Origin: CAYFRC01 sp050946115
GTDB lineage: Bacteria; Bacillota; Clostridia; Christensenellales; Aristaeellaceae
Length of the DNA stretch: 64,000 nt
NCBI GenBank assembly: GCA_050946115.1
Contig: JBMNUF010000003.1
Coordinates: forward strand, 62,001 to 126,000
Reading direction: 5' to 3'
This document shows, piece by piece, positions 24,899-33,530 of the stretch (positions within the stretch are counted from its first letter, which is position 1; the number at the start of each line of letters is the position of its first letter). The notes beneath the pieces are model-generated. The model had not been told where the DNA came from. It saw only the letters and a program-made list of their open reading frames with translations, and made no database searches. The position numbers and the translations under genes are program-made.

Positions 24899-26770
24899 AT
24901 GGCGGATATCGATTTCATGCGGGAGGCGCTGTGCGAGGCGGAAAAGGCCCTCGCGGCGGGCGAGGTTCCCGTGGGCGCGGTAATGGCATACCGCGGCGAA
25001 ATCATCGCGCGGGCGCACAACGAAAGGGAGCTTTCGCGCGACCCGACCGCGCACGCGGAGATGCTCGCGATTCGGCGCGCTGCCGCGTTTTTGGGGAGAA
25101 GAAGGCTCGACGGCGCAACGCTGTATGTAACGCTCGAGCCGTGCCCCATGTGCGCGGGTGCGATTTTGCAAAGCGGCATGGACAGACTCGTCTACGGCGC
25201 GCGCGACGAACAGGCGGGCTGCGCGGGCAGCGTGTACCGCATCACGGAGGATCCCGCGTTCCCGGGCTACGTGCCGGCTTTCGGCGGCGTGCTGCGGGAG
25301 GAATGTGCCGACATATTGCGCCGCTTTTTTGCGGCAAAAAGGGGAGGCGGTCAGGTGACCACACGGGAAATCATAGACGACGCGACAAGGTGGCTCGAAT
25401 CGCATTCCGAGGAGATGATCGCGGATCTACAGGAATTCGCGCGGATTCCCTCGGTTTCGAGGCCCGACTTGGCGAAGGACGGCGCCCCGTTCGGCGAGGA
25501 CTGCGCGAAAATGCTCGCCTACGCGCTGCAAAAGGCCGAAACATACGGCTTTCAGACCGAGAACCACGACGGGTACTGCGGAAGCGCGATTTGGGGCGAC
25601 CCCGAAAACGCCATCGGCATCTTCGGCCATCTGGACGTGGTGCCCGAGGGCGACAAATGGATCTATCCGCCCTATGGCGCGACGCGGTGCGGCGATTTTC
25701 TCATCGGGCGCGGCGTTTCGGACAACAAGAGCGCGTGCGTCCTCGCGCTGACGTGCATGCGCTATCTCAGGGACAGGGGCATCTCCCTGCGCCACGGCGT
25801 GCGCGCGGTGTTCGGCTGCAGCGAGGAGATCGGCATGGCGGACATGGCGCACTTCCGAGAACACGTGCCGATGCCCGTCGTATCCCTCGTGCCGGACGCC
25901 TCGTTCCCCGTCAATTACGCGCAAAAGGGCATGCTGCGCGGCCGCGTCTCCGTCAAAATCGGGGACGATGTCCGCGAAATCTCCGGCGGCGAGGTCATGA
26001 ACATGGTGCCGCCGAATTGTTCGTGCCTGCTCCGCATCCCCTACGAAAAGGCAAAGGACAGGATTTCGGGCGAGGGCGTTTCGGTTTCGGAGGAAAACGG
26101 GAAGACGCGCGTCTCTGCGGCGGGGAAAGCCGCCCACGCCGCATCCCCCGAAAACGGCACAAGCGCAATCCATGCGCTCGCCCGCGCGGTCGCGGACGCG
26201 AAGCTCCTTTCGGAATCCTCGCAAAAGGCGTTTGAAACGCTCGCAGAGCTTTCGGACGACATCTATGGCGCCGCCTTGGGCATCGCCTGCGAGGACCCCG
26301 AAAGCGGAAAGACCACCATGACGGTGGGCATAGTGCGAAAGCCCGAGGAGGGAACCATGCTTTTCTCCATAGATTCGCGCCTTTCGATCGCGAGCGAGCT
26401 TCCGAAGGTTCGGGCGGCGTTTGACGCATACTGCGCCGGACACGCCCTCACAAATATCGACGTTGCCTTGCAAGCGCCGTTTTTCATACCCAAGGACGAC
26501 CCGCGCGTTCTTTGCCTCACGGAGGTCTACCGCGAGGCGACCGGGCGCGACGATGCGCCGTACACCATGGGCGGCGGCACGTATTCCAAGGTGCTGAAAA
26601 ACGCGCTCACCTTCGGTCCGGGCTTCCCCGGCTCCGAGCACAGGCCGGACGACCTTCCCGCCGGGCACGGCGGCGCGCACGCGCCGGACGAATTTCTGTA
26701 CATCCCCAATATGCTGCGCGCTCTGCCGCTGTATGCCGCCGCGATCCTGAAACTGGACGAAATCGTATAA
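24899..26770 (+). CDS. tadA: In-frame fusion: tRNA adenosine deaminase TadA + M20 (PepV-like) metallopeptidase
   Basis: One uninterrupted frame of 623 residues. Residues 1-150 are a complete TadA: HAE at 52-54 (zinc His and catalytic Glu), PCPMC at 81-85 (zinc cysteines), and the usual C-terminal end. TadA converts A34 to inosine in tRNA-Arg. Residues 153-623 are a full-length M20 dipeptidase of the PepV/Sapep type: GHLDVVPEGD (His244, Asp246), Asp275 in GVSDNK, the catalytic Glu309-Glu310 in CSEEIG, Asp333, and GGTYSKVL. Codon 153 is a GTG with GGGGAGG 7 bases upstream, an ideal internal start for the peptidase. So either a true fusion, or two products from one frame in which the tadA stop has been lost. 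ATG 24899 is chosen for TadA (GGGG 6 bases upstream). Confidence 0.85.
   Translation: MADIDFMREALCEAEKALAAGEVPVGAVMAYRGEIIARAHNERELSRDPTAHAEMLAIRRAAAFLGRRRLDGATLYVTLEPCPMCAGAILQSGMDRLVYGARDEQAGCAGSVYRITEDPAFPGYVPAFGGVLREECADILRRFFAAKRGGGQVTTREIIDDATRWLESHSEEMIADLQEFARIPSVSRPDLAKDGAPFGEDCAKMLAYALQKAETYGFQTENHDGYCGSAIWGDPENAIGIFGHLDVVPEGDKWIYPPYGATRCGDFLIGRGVSDNKSACVLALTCMRYLRDRGISLRHGVRAVFGCSEEIGMADMAHFREHVPMPVVSLVPDASFPVNYAQKGMLRGRVSVKIGDDVREISGGEVMNMVPPNCSCLLRIPYEKAKDRISGEGVSVSEENGKTRVSAAGKAAHAASPENGTSAIHALARAVADAKLLSESSQKAFETLAELSDDIYGAALGIACEDPESGKTTMTVGIVRKPEEGTMLFSIDSRLSIASELPKVRAAFDAYCAGHALTNIDVALQAPFFIPKDDPRVLCLTEVYREATGRDDAPYTMGGGTYSKVLKNALTFGPGFPGSEHRPDDLPAGHGGAHAPDEFLYIPNMLRALPLYAAAILKLDEIV
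25341..25357 (+). promoter_or_regulatory. Internal ribosome binding site and GTG start of the M20 peptidase
   Basis: GGGGAGG at 25341-25347, a 7-base spacer, then GTG at 25355-25357, in frame with tadA. Initiation here would give a 471-residue M20 peptidase of normal length for PepV/Sapep enzymes, beginning MTTREIIDDATRWLE. Confidence 0.6.
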
Positions 26771-26784
26771 AGGAGAACGATTCC

Positions 26785-27441
26785 ATGAAAAAGAAGCTGC
26801 TTTTTGCCCTCATCCTCTCCGTCCTCGCGCTGACGCTGTCCGGGTGCATGGACTATTCCGAAATGATGTCCGGATACGTCGAGGACGCCGCCCAGCAGGC
26901 CGAGCTGGATGCACAGGCGACGCCCATCCCCGCGCTGACGGCGGAAAAATTCACCGACGCGGAGGCGTTCCTCGCGACCTACAACGAGGTGAAGTTTTCC
27001 GACACCGTGCAGTCCCTGACGGAGCGCTACGGCGAGCCCGCCGTGAGCCAGATTTCCGCAAACGACTATTACGAGTGGATCATGCAGGACGGAACCGGCG
27101 TCGCAGCCGTGTTTTTCGAAAACGGCAGGCTCCGCGCCAAGGCGGCGCACTACGACGACATCCGCCAGCTGACGGAGATTGCCAAGGGCACGAACCTCGC
27201 CATCGCCCCCAACATCTCGGACGACGCATCCTATCTCACCGTATGCGGCCTGTTCGGCGGCAGGGGCGTGGAGATATTGCGCAGCGCGTCCAACAGCAGC
27301 GCGGCGGCGGAATACACGCGGCTCGTCGTGTGGCTCGACGGCGAGGGCAGCTGCGTGCAGATCCTCTTCTCGCAGGACGACAAGGTGTCAAACATCACCG
27401 TCGGCGAAGTCGGAACGGACGCGGGCGGGGAGATGCCCTGA
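26785..27441 (+). CDS. Putative lipoprotein of unknown function
   Basis: A 218-residue protein with a type II signal peptide: KKK, a hydrophobic core, and the lipobox LSGC (Cys at 19), so it should be anchored to the outer face of the membrane. The mature part has a short Ala/Gln-rich stretch, then a compact alpha/beta domain (about residues 55-210) with EVKFSDTVQSLTERYGEPAV, suggestive of a SmpA/BamE-like small domain but not enough to assign. AGGAGA lies 9 bases before the ATG. It follows the TadA-M20 gene by 14 bases and ends at a strong terminator. Confidence 0.78.
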   Translation: MKKKLLFALILSVLALTLSGCMDYSEMMSGYVEDAAQQAELDAQATPIPALTAEKFTDAEAFLATYNEVKFSDTVQSLTERYGEPAVSQISANDYYEWIMQDGTGVAAVFFENGRLRAKAAHYDDIRQLTEIAKGTNLAIAPNISDDASYLTVCGLFGGRGVEILRSASNSSAAAEYTRLVVWLDGEGSCVQILFSQDDKVSNITVGEVGTDAGGEMP

Positions 27442-27456
27442 CGGAACCGAAACAGA

Positions 27457-27497
27457 ACCGGCATATCGGGAAATTGCATCCGATATGCCGGTTTTTT
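27457..27497 (+). terminator. Strong terminator after the lipoprotein gene
   Basis: A perfect 13-bp stem (ACCGGCATATCGG with its complement) and a 10-base loop are followed by a run of T. It separates the lipoprotein gene from the converging acyl-CoA synthetase gene and may serve both. Confidence 0.92.
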
Positions 27498-27512
27498 CGT
27501 GTCGGAGATATA

Positions 27513-29159
27513 TTATTGATTGTCCGCCATGCGGATGTCCTTGCGGCGGATCTTCCCGCTGACCGTCTTGGGCAGTTCCTTTACGAATTCGATGACGCGC
27601 GGATACTTATAGGGCGCTGTGACCGCCTTGACGTGGTCCTGCAGCTCTTTTTTGAGCGCGTCCGAGGGCTCGTAGCCCTTCGCGAGCACGATCGTCGCCT
27701 TGACGATCTGCCCCCTGTCGGGGTCGGGCAGGGCGGTGATCGCGCACTCCACGACGGTGGGATGCGCGACCAGCGCGCTTTCGACCTCGAACGGGCCGAT
27801 CCGATAGCCGCTGGACTTGATCACGTCGTCCGCGCGGCCGATGAACCAGTAGTAGCCGTCCTCATCGCGCCACGCCATGTCGCCCGTGTGGTACACGCCT
27901 CCGGCAAACGCCTTTTCGCTCGCCTCGGGGTCGCGGTAATAGCCCGTGAGGAGCCCCGCGGGATGCCCGTTTGACACATCCACGCAGATCTCGCCCTCTT
28001 CGCCCGCCTCCACGTCGCGTCCGTCTCCGTCGATCAGGCGGATATGGTAGTGCGGCGACGGGACGCCTACGGAACCGACGCGCGGCTCAAGCCACAAGGG
28101 CGTGAGGAGCAGCGGCGTGGTTTCGCTTTGGCCGAAGCCCTCGCGCAGCTTGACGCCGGTCGCGTCATAAAACTGCCTGTATACCTCGGGGTTGAGCGGC
28201 TCGCCCGCGACGGTGCCCCATTTGAGCGCGGACAGGTCGTAGCGCGACATATCTTCTTTAATCATGTATCGGTATATGGTCGGCGGCGCGCAGAAGGAAG
28301 TCACGCGGTATTTCGCGAGGATTTCGAGCATTCTCGGCGCACTGAACCGTTCAAAATCGTACACGAACAGCGTCGTGCCCGCGATCCACTGCCCGAACAT
28401 CTTGCCCCAGCCGCACTTCGCCCAGCCGGTGTCCGCCACGGTCAGGTGGACGGATTCCTCGTTGAGGTTGTGCCAGAACGCGCCCGTGATGAGATGCCCG
28501 AGTGGGTACCTGTAGTCATGCGCGACCATCTTGGGCATGCCGGTCGTGCCGGAGGTGAAATACATGAGCATGATTTCGTCGTTGTCGCCCTGCACCTTGG
28601 GAATCTCTCCTGACGCGCGCTCGGCGAGTTCGGACAGGTTTTCCATGCCGCAGACGCTCTTTTCGACACACAGCATCGTGCGAACGGAAGGGCAGCTCTC
28701 CGCAGCCTCCCGAACGATCGAGGCGACGCCCTCCTCGCCCACGCAGATGACCGCCGAAACGGACGCGGCGTTTAAGCGATACACGACGTCCTTCACCTGC
28801 AGCTGCGAGACCGCGGGGATCTGGATGCAGCGCAGCTTCATGAGCGCGAGCGAGACAAACCAGTATTCATAGCGGCGCTTCATGAGCAGCAGCACCGCAT
28901 CGCCCTTTTTGAGTCCCTTTTTCGCAAGCGCCTCGGCGTAGCGGTCGGAATACCGCTTCATATCGGAAAACGTGAAGACGCGCTCTTCGCCCGCTTCGTT
29001 CACCCAAATCATCGCCCTCTGATGGGGCGCGACGCGGGCGTATTCGTCGATGACATCCGTGGCGAAATTGAACCCCTCCGGGATATGTACCCGGTAGTTC
29101 TCCAAAAAATCCTCCATCGAGGCGTAGTGCGCCCTCGTAAACCTGTCCAGTAGCCGCAT
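27513..29159 (-). CDS. AMP-forming acyl-CoA synthetase (medium-chain/ACSM-like)
   Basis: Activates a carboxylic acid to its acyl-adenylate and then the CoA thioester. The 548-residue protein has the AMP-binding P-loop YFTSGTTGMPKM (near residue 205), the FGQSETT substrate/AMP motif, YHTGDMAWRDEDGYYWFIGR with the hinge Asp-Arg, DDVIKSSGYRIGPFEVE, and the catalytic Lys in KTVSGKIRRKDI. The pattern is closest to medium-chain or aryl acyl-CoA ligases rather than acetyl-CoA synthetase; the substrate is not certain. It lies 15 bases after an XRE-cupin regulator gene and shares its promoter. Confidence 0.88.
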   Translation of the reverse strand: MRLLDRFTRAHYASMEDFLENYRVHIPEGFNFATDVIDEYARVAPHQRAMIWVNEAGEERVFTFSDMKRYSDRYAEALAKKGLKKGDAVLLLMKRRYEYWFVSLALMKLRCIQIPAVSQLQVKDVVYRLNAASVSAVICVGEEGVASIVREAAESCPSVRTMLCVEKSVCGMENLSELAERASGEIPKVQGDNDEIMLMYFTSGTTGMPKMVAHDYRYPLGHLITGAFWHNLNEESVHLTVADTGWAKCGWGKMFGQWIAGTTLFVYDFERFSAPRMLEILAKYRVTSFCAPPTIYRYMIKEDMSRYDLSALKWGTVAGEPLNPEVYRQFYDATGVKLREGFGQSETTPLLLTPLWLEPRVGSVGVPSPHYHIRLIDGDGRDVEAGEEGEICVDVSNGHPAGLLTGYYRDPEASEKAFAGGVYHTGDMAWRDEDGYYWFIGRADDVIKSSGYRIGPFEVESALVAHPTVVECAITALPDPDRGQIVKATIVLAKGYEPSDALKKELQDHVKAVTAPYKYPRVIEFVKELPKTVSGKIRRKDIRMADNQ

Positions 29160-29174
29160 GAATTCAGTCCTCCT

Positions 29175-29729
29175 TTACGGAATCACGATCGCGAGAAACA
29201 CGCAGTCCTTGTCGCCGAAGGCCTGCATTGCATGCGGATGCATGGAATCGTAATACGCGCTGTCGCCGGGCTCGAGCAGCATTTCCTGATCGCCGACCTT
29301 GAGGCGCAGCGTGCCCTCCAAGACGTAGTCAAACTCGTTTCCCGTGTGCGAATTCGTCTCCATCGCGCTGTTTACGCCGGGCTTGACCGTGACCAGAAGC
29401 GGCTCGACCTTGCGACGGCTGAAATTGTAGGCGAGGTTCTTATAAATGTAGTGGTGCGCGCGGACGATGTCCACGCCCATATTCTTCCGCGTGACGGCGC
29501 ACACACTGAGCCTCGGCGAATCGCCCGTGAGGATGGTCGTCGTATCCACGCCGTAGAACTGGGAAATCCGCAGCAAAAAGCTGATCGGGATGTCCACCGT
29601 CCCGCTCTCGTAGGAAATATAGTCCTCGACGCTCGTCCCCGTCTTCGAAGCGATCTGCTCGGGCGTGTGCTCGTAAATTTCGCGCAGCTCGCGCAGGCGA
29701 ATGGCAATCTGCCGAACCTGATCCGACAT
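29175..29729 (-). CDS. XRE-family transcriptional regulator with C-terminal cupin domain
   Basis: A 184-residue protein: an N-terminal helix-turn-helix (residues about 7-66, IRLRELREIYEHTPEQIASK and SYESGTVDIP) and a cupin_2 sensor domain (about 105-184) with HTGNEFDYVLEGTL, LEPGDSAYYDSMHPH and two His-rich strands. The cupin likely senses a small ligand. It is co-transcribed with the acyl-CoA synthetase, which it probably controls; the tandem repeat just upstream may be its own operator. Confidence 0.88.
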   Translation of the reverse strand: MSDQVRQIAIRLRELREIYEHTPEQIASKTGTSVEDYISYESGTVDIPISFLLRISQFYGVDTTTILTGDSPRLSVCAVTRKNMGVDIVRAHHYIYKNLAYNFSRRKVEPLLVTVKPGVNSAMETNSHTGNEFDYVLEGTLRLKVGDQEMLLEPGDSAYYDSMHPHAMQAFGDKDCVFLAIVIP

Positions 29730-29743
29730 ATGCGCCCCTCCTA

Positions 29744-29757
29744 ATTCGTTATTCGTT
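29744..29757 (-). promoter_or_regulatory. Tandem 7-bp repeat, candidate operator of the XRE-cupin regulator
   Basis: AACGAAT occurs twice back to back on the minus strand, between the -10 and the ribosome binding site of the regulator gene. The placement fits an autoregulatory site, by inference only. Confidence 0.4.
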
Positions 29758-29759
29758 TC

Positions 29760-29788
29760 ATTATATACCGAAAGCCGCCGCTATGCAA
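29760..29788 (-). promoter_or_regulatory. Promoter of the XRE-cupin/acyl-CoA synthetase operon
   Basis: Minus-strand TTGCAT and TATAAT with a 17-base spacer, 30 bases before the ATG. Confidence 0.75.
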
Positions 29789-29818
29789 GTATGGCGGGTG
29801 TTGAGTTTTTGTGCAACG

Positions 29819-29848
29819 GAAAAACCGGCTGCGAATGTCCGCAGCCGG
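29819..29848 (-). terminator. Terminator of the downstream cstA copy
   Basis: CCGGCTGCG and CGCAGCCGG form a 9-bp stem followed on the minus strand by TTTTT. The second cstA copy ends with a near-identical hairpin. Confidence 0.88.
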
Positions 29849-29867
29849 CCCTGTGGCACGACGGGTA

Positions 29868-31430
29868 TTATGCGTCGTAGGCAGTCAATTCTTGATTCGT
29901 GGTGTGCATGCGCCCCCATACGTACCAGCCGTACAGACCCGTGATGATTACGCCCAAAATGTAGCTCGCCAGGTAGTTGTGGGGATTGTCCTTGGTAAGC
30001 CCGAGCAGCGTATCCAAATTCAGGCCGATGTTGGCGTGCAGGATGTAGCTGAACACGATGAAGGTGTAAAACAGCATCGGGATGAAGCTGATCCAGAAGT
30101 TCTTCTTGTGCTGCGCGAGGTAGACACTCGTCATGCCCAGCGCAAAGACCGCAAGGGTCTGGTTCGCCCAGCCGAAGTACCGCCACAGGATGTTGAAGCC
30201 GTTGGCGTTGGTCTTGGCGAAGACCAAAATGGCGATGGCGGGGATGAACAGGGCAATCGCCAAGCCGATGCGCTTGGGTGCGCTCCCCTGATCGATCTTG
30301 AAGCGCTCCGCAAGCTGCAGGCGCAGTGCGCGGAACGCGGTATCGCCGGATGTGATCGGCAGCACGATGACGCCGATGACCGCAAGCAGACCGCCGATGC
30401 TCCCCATGAATTCGCGGGAGATGATGCCCACCATCTTGGTGGTGTTTTCGTTGAGCGCGGCGCCCGCCGCCAGCGCGGTGCCCGCCTCGTCCAACGCGGC
30501 GCGGTTGAACAGCACCATGGCGCCCACCGCCCATGCCATCGCGATGGCGCCCTCCATGAGCATGGAGTTGTAGAATATGCCGCGGCCCTGCTTTTCCTTT
30601 TCGATGGTGCGGCCGATCAGCGCGGTCTGGCTGCCGTGGAAGCCGGACATGATGCCGCACGCCACCGTGATGAAAAACACCGGGATAAACGGCAGGTTTT
30701 GGAAGTGCCCGACGAAGCCGCTCGCAAAGGGCGTGTATGTGCCGTCCGCCTGAAGGATGAGGCCGTTCAGGTTGCCCAGCGCCTTGCCGCCGTCTGCGAA
30801 CACGCCGATCAGAATGCCCAGAGCGGACACGATGAGGAACGCGCCGAACACGGGATAGATGCGGCCGATGATCTTATCGATGGGGAAGATGGTGGCTACG
30901 ATATAGTACACGAAAATCACCGCGTACACGACCCAGATCAGCCATGTGGCGACCTCCGGCGTGGGGCGGATGATGTCGTTGACGATCAGGTCGCCGGGGG
31001 TGTATACGAACACGACGCCCACCAGCATCAGCAGAAGGCTTGAGAAGACCATGTACAGCCCCTTGGTGCCCTTGCCGAGGTACTTGGAGACGATGCGGGG
31101 CATCTGCGCGCCGCCGTTGCGGGTGGCGATCATGCCGTTGAAATAGTCATGCATCGCGCCCGCGAGCACGCAGCCGATCGGGATGGTGATCAGCGCGATG
31201 GGCCCAAACAGGATGCCCTGAATGGGGCCCAATACCGGGCCCGTGCCCGCGATGTTCAAAAGGTTGATCAGGGTGTTTTTCCAGCCCTTCATGGGCACAT
31301 AGTCCACGCCGTCCGCCTTTGCATAGGCGGGCGTGGCGCGGTCGTCCGGACCGAACTGCTTTTCGCAGTATTTTCCGTATCCCCATCCGCCCAAGACCAG
31401 GATGACCAGACCGACGATTAACAGCGTCAT
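29868..31430 (-). CDS. cstA: Carbon starvation protein CstA family transporter, copy 1
   Basis: A 520-residue multi-span membrane protein of the CstA/BtsT family, which takes up pyruvate or peptides in characterised members. It shows the family blocks GPVLGPIQGILFGPIALITIP, AGAMHDYFNGM and SGFHGSQTALIGRTI, and many hydrophobic segments. It is shorter than the roughly 700-residue E. coli proteins and matches the short Gram-positive type. It is the downstream member of a tandem pair and has its own promoter, leader and terminator. Differences from copy 2 lie mainly in a few loop and membrane residues. Confidence 0.92.
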   Translation of the reverse strand: MTLLIVGLVILVLGGWGYGKYCEKQFGPDDRATPAYAKADGVDYVPMKGWKNTLINLLNIAGTGPVLGPIQGILFGPIALITIPIGCVLAGAMHDYFNGMIATRNGGAQMPRIVSKYLGKGTKGLYMVFSSLLLMLVGVVFVYTPGDLIVNDIIRPTPEVATWLIWVVYAVIFVYYIVATIFPIDKIIGRIYPVFGAFLIVSALGILIGVFADGGKALGNLNGLILQADGTYTPFASGFVGHFQNLPFIPVFFITVACGIMSGFHGSQTALIGRTIEKEKQGRGIFYNSMLMEGAIAMAWAVGAMVLFNRAALDEAGTALAAGAALNENTTKMVGIISREFMGSIGGLLAVIGVIVLPITSGDTAFRALRLQLAERFKIDQGSAPKRIGLAIALFIPAIAILVFAKTNANGFNILWRYFGWANQTLAVFALGMTSVYLAQHKKNFWISFIPMLFYTFIVFSYILHANIGLNLDTLLGLTKDNPHNYLASYILGVIITGLYGWYVWGRMHTTNQELTAYDA

Positions 31431-31539
31431 ACGATTCCCTCCGTTCTAAAATAGCTCCGGTAAACAAAAAAGGTGCGAAAAGCCTGCCCTCCCTTCTCAA
31501 ACAGGTCTGTTTCTCGATGTTTCGCTAAGATATAGCTAA

Positions 31540-31568
31540 ATTATAGCGCTTGATTGGGGTCTTGTCAA
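31540..31568 (-). promoter_or_regulatory. Consensus promoter of cstA copy 1
   Basis: Minus-strand TTGACA and TATAAT, both perfect, with a 17-base spacer. It is followed by an approximately 105-base leader that resembles that of the other copy. This is the strongest promoter in the window by sequence. Confidence 0.9.
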
Positions 31569-31644
31569 CCGTTTTCGACATAATTTCGACAAAATACCGA
31601 TGGAAAACTCACTTTTTCCCCCGCATCGGGCGTCGAGTCCGCGC

Positions 31645-31678
31645 AAAAAAAGACCGGCCGCGGATGTCCGCAGCCGGT
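31645..31678 (-). terminator. Terminator of the upstream cstA copy
   Basis: An 11-bp stem with one mismatch (ACCGGCTGCGG on the minus strand) followed by TTTTTTT on the minus strand. It separates the two cstA transcripts. Confidence 0.88.
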
Positions 31679-31694
31679 TTTGTGCAAAAAAGCG

Positions 31695-33257
31695 TTATGC
31701 GTCGTAGGTGGTCAAATCTTCCTTCGTGGTGTGCATGCGCCCCCATACGTACCAGCCGTACAGGCCCGTGATGATGATGCCAACAATGTAGCTCGCCAGG
31801 TAGTTGTGGGGGTTGTCCTTAGTAAGCCCGAGCAGCGTATCCAAATTCAGGCCGATGTTGGCGTGCAGGATGTAGCTGAACACAATGAAGGTGTAAAACA
31901 GCATCGGGATGAAGCTGATCCAGAAGTTCTTTTTGTGCTGCGCGAGGTAGATGCTCGTCATGCCCAGCGCGAAGACCGCCAGGGTCTGGTTCGCCCAGCC
32001 GAAGTACCGCCACAGGATGTTGAAGCCGTTGGCGTTGGTCTTGGCGAAGATCAGGATGGCGATTGCGGGAACAAACAGCGCGGCGGACAGGCCGATGCGC
32101 TTGGAGGCGCTCTCCTGGTCGATGTTGAAGCGTTCTGCAAGCTGCAGGCGCAGCGCGCGGAACGCGGTATCGCCCGAGGTAATCGGCAGCACGATGACGC
32201 CGATGACCGCCAAGAGACCTCCGATATTGCCCATGAACTCGCGGGAGACGACGCCCACCATCTTGGTGGTGTTGTGGTTGAGCGCGGCGCCTGCTATCAG
32301 GGCGGTGCCCGCCTCGTCCAGCGCAGCGCGGTTGAACAGCACCATGGCGCCCGCGGCCCATGCCATCGCGATGGCGCCTTCCATGATCATGGAGGTGTAG
32401 AAAATGGTGCGGCCCTGCTTTTCCTTTTCGATGGTGCGGCCGATCAGCGCGGTCTGGCTGCCGTGGAAGCCGGACAGGATGCCGCATGCCACCGTGATAA
32501 AGAACACCGGGATAAACGGCGACCCGTCAAAGTGCCCAACAAAGCCGCCCGCAAAATTCGTCAATGTGCCGTCCGCATTGAGCAGGATGCCGTTCAGGTT
32601 ACCCAGCGCCTTGCCGCCGTCTGCGAACACGCCGATCAAAATGCCCAGCGCGGAGATGATGAGGAACGCGCCGAACACGGGATAGATACGGCCGATGATC
32701 TTGTCGATGGGGAAGATGGTCGCCGCGATGTAGTATATGAAAATCACCGCGTACACGACCCAAATCAGCCACGTGGCAGTCTCCGGCGTGGCGCGGATGA
32801 TGTCGTTGACGATCAGGTCGCCGGGGGTATATACGAACACGACGCCCACCAGCATGAGCAAAATGCTGGAGAAGATCATGTACAGCCCCTTCGTGCCCTT
32901 GCCCAGATACTTTGTGACGATGCGGGGCATCTGCGCGCCGCCGTTGCGGGTGGCGATCATGCCGTTGAAATAGTCATGCATCGCGCCCGCCAGTACGCAG
33001 CCGATCGGGATGGTGATCAGCGCGATGGGCCCAAACAGGATGCCCTGAATGGGGCCGAGCACGGGGCCCGTGCCCGCGATGTTCAAAAGGTTAATCAGGG
33101 TGTTTTTCCAGCCCTTCATGGGCACATAGTCCACGCCGTCCGCTTTTGCATAGGCGGGCGTGGCGCGATCATCCGGGCCGAACTGCTTTTCGCAGTATTT
33201 TCCGTATCCCCATCCGCCCAAAACCAGGATGGCCAGACCGACGATTAATAGCGTCAT
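31695..33257 (-). CDS. cstA: Carbon starvation protein CstA family transporter, copy 2
   Basis: The same 520-residue length as copy 1 and identical over long stretches, including the N-terminus (MTLLIVGL then ILVLGGWGYGKYCEKQFG) and the GFHGSQTALIGRTI block. Scattered substitutions (for example PTPEVATW versus ATPETATW) and a variable loop near residues 235-245 distinguish it. The two genes, with their leaders and terminators, form a direct repeat of about 1.8 kb, clearly a tandem duplication. Function as for copy 1; different expression is more likely than different substrate, but neither is shown. Confidence 0.92.
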   Translation of the reverse strand: MTLLIVGLAILVLGGWGYGKYCEKQFGPDDRATPAYAKADGVDYVPMKGWKNTLINLLNIAGTGPVLGPIQGILFGPIALITIPIGCVLAGAMHDYFNGMIATRNGGAQMPRIVTKYLGKGTKGLYMIFSSILLMLVGVVFVYTPGDLIVNDIIRATPETATWLIWVVYAVIFIYYIAATIFPIDKIIGRIYPVFGAFLIISALGILIGVFADGGKALGNLNGILLNADGTLTNFAGGFVGHFDGSPFIPVFFITVACGILSGFHGSQTALIGRTIEKEKQGRTIFYTSMIMEGAIAMAWAAGAMVLFNRAALDEAGTALIAGAALNHNTTKMVGVVSREFMGNIGGLLAVIGVIVLPITSGDTAFRALRLQLAERFNIDQESASKRIGLSAALFVPAIAILIFAKTNANGFNILWRYFGWANQTLAVFALGMTSIYLAQHKKNFWISFIPMLFYTFIVFSYILHANIGLNLDTLLGLTKDNPHNYLASYIVGIIITGLYGWYVWGRMHTTKEDLTTYDA

Positions 33258-33353
33258 ACGATTCCCTCCGTTCTATATAGCTCCGGTAAATAGGAAAAAC
33301 CCGAAAGTCTGCCCTCCTTTCCCAAAAGGGTCTGTCGCTTCAAACGATGCTAA

Positions 33354-33382
33354 ATTATACCACCGGATCATGGTTTTCTTCT
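33354..33382 (-). promoter_or_regulatory. Probable promoter of cstA copy 2
   Basis: Minus-strand TATAAT followed by TTTAGC, exactly as in copy 1, but no good -35 is present at 17 bases (AGAAGA). The copy 2 promoter therefore looks weaker or activator-dependent compared with the perfect copy 1 promoter. Confidence 0.5.
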
Positions 33383-33462
33383 ACCGTTTTTTCGGTATTG
33401 CGCCGCCAAGAAACCGGAAAGATTGCGCTAATCGTCACAAAAAAGGCGTATTTCTCCTCGCA

Positions 33463-33491
33463 TTGACACGGGATGGGGCTTGTGGTACAAT
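33463..33491 (+). promoter_or_regulatory. Promoter of tdk
   Basis: TTGACA and TACAAT with a 17-base spacer, ending 39 bases before the TTG start. It diverges from the cstA copy 2 promoter. Confidence 0.85.
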
Positions 33492-33530
33492 GGATTTCCG
33501 ACGAAAGGCAACAGGAAGGGGTGGATTTCT

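Noticed and set aside
29819..33382. The 1.8-kb direct repeat considered as a transposon or IS pair
   Set aside because: No transposase, no terminal inverted repeats; the repeat unit is a gene with its own promoter and terminator.
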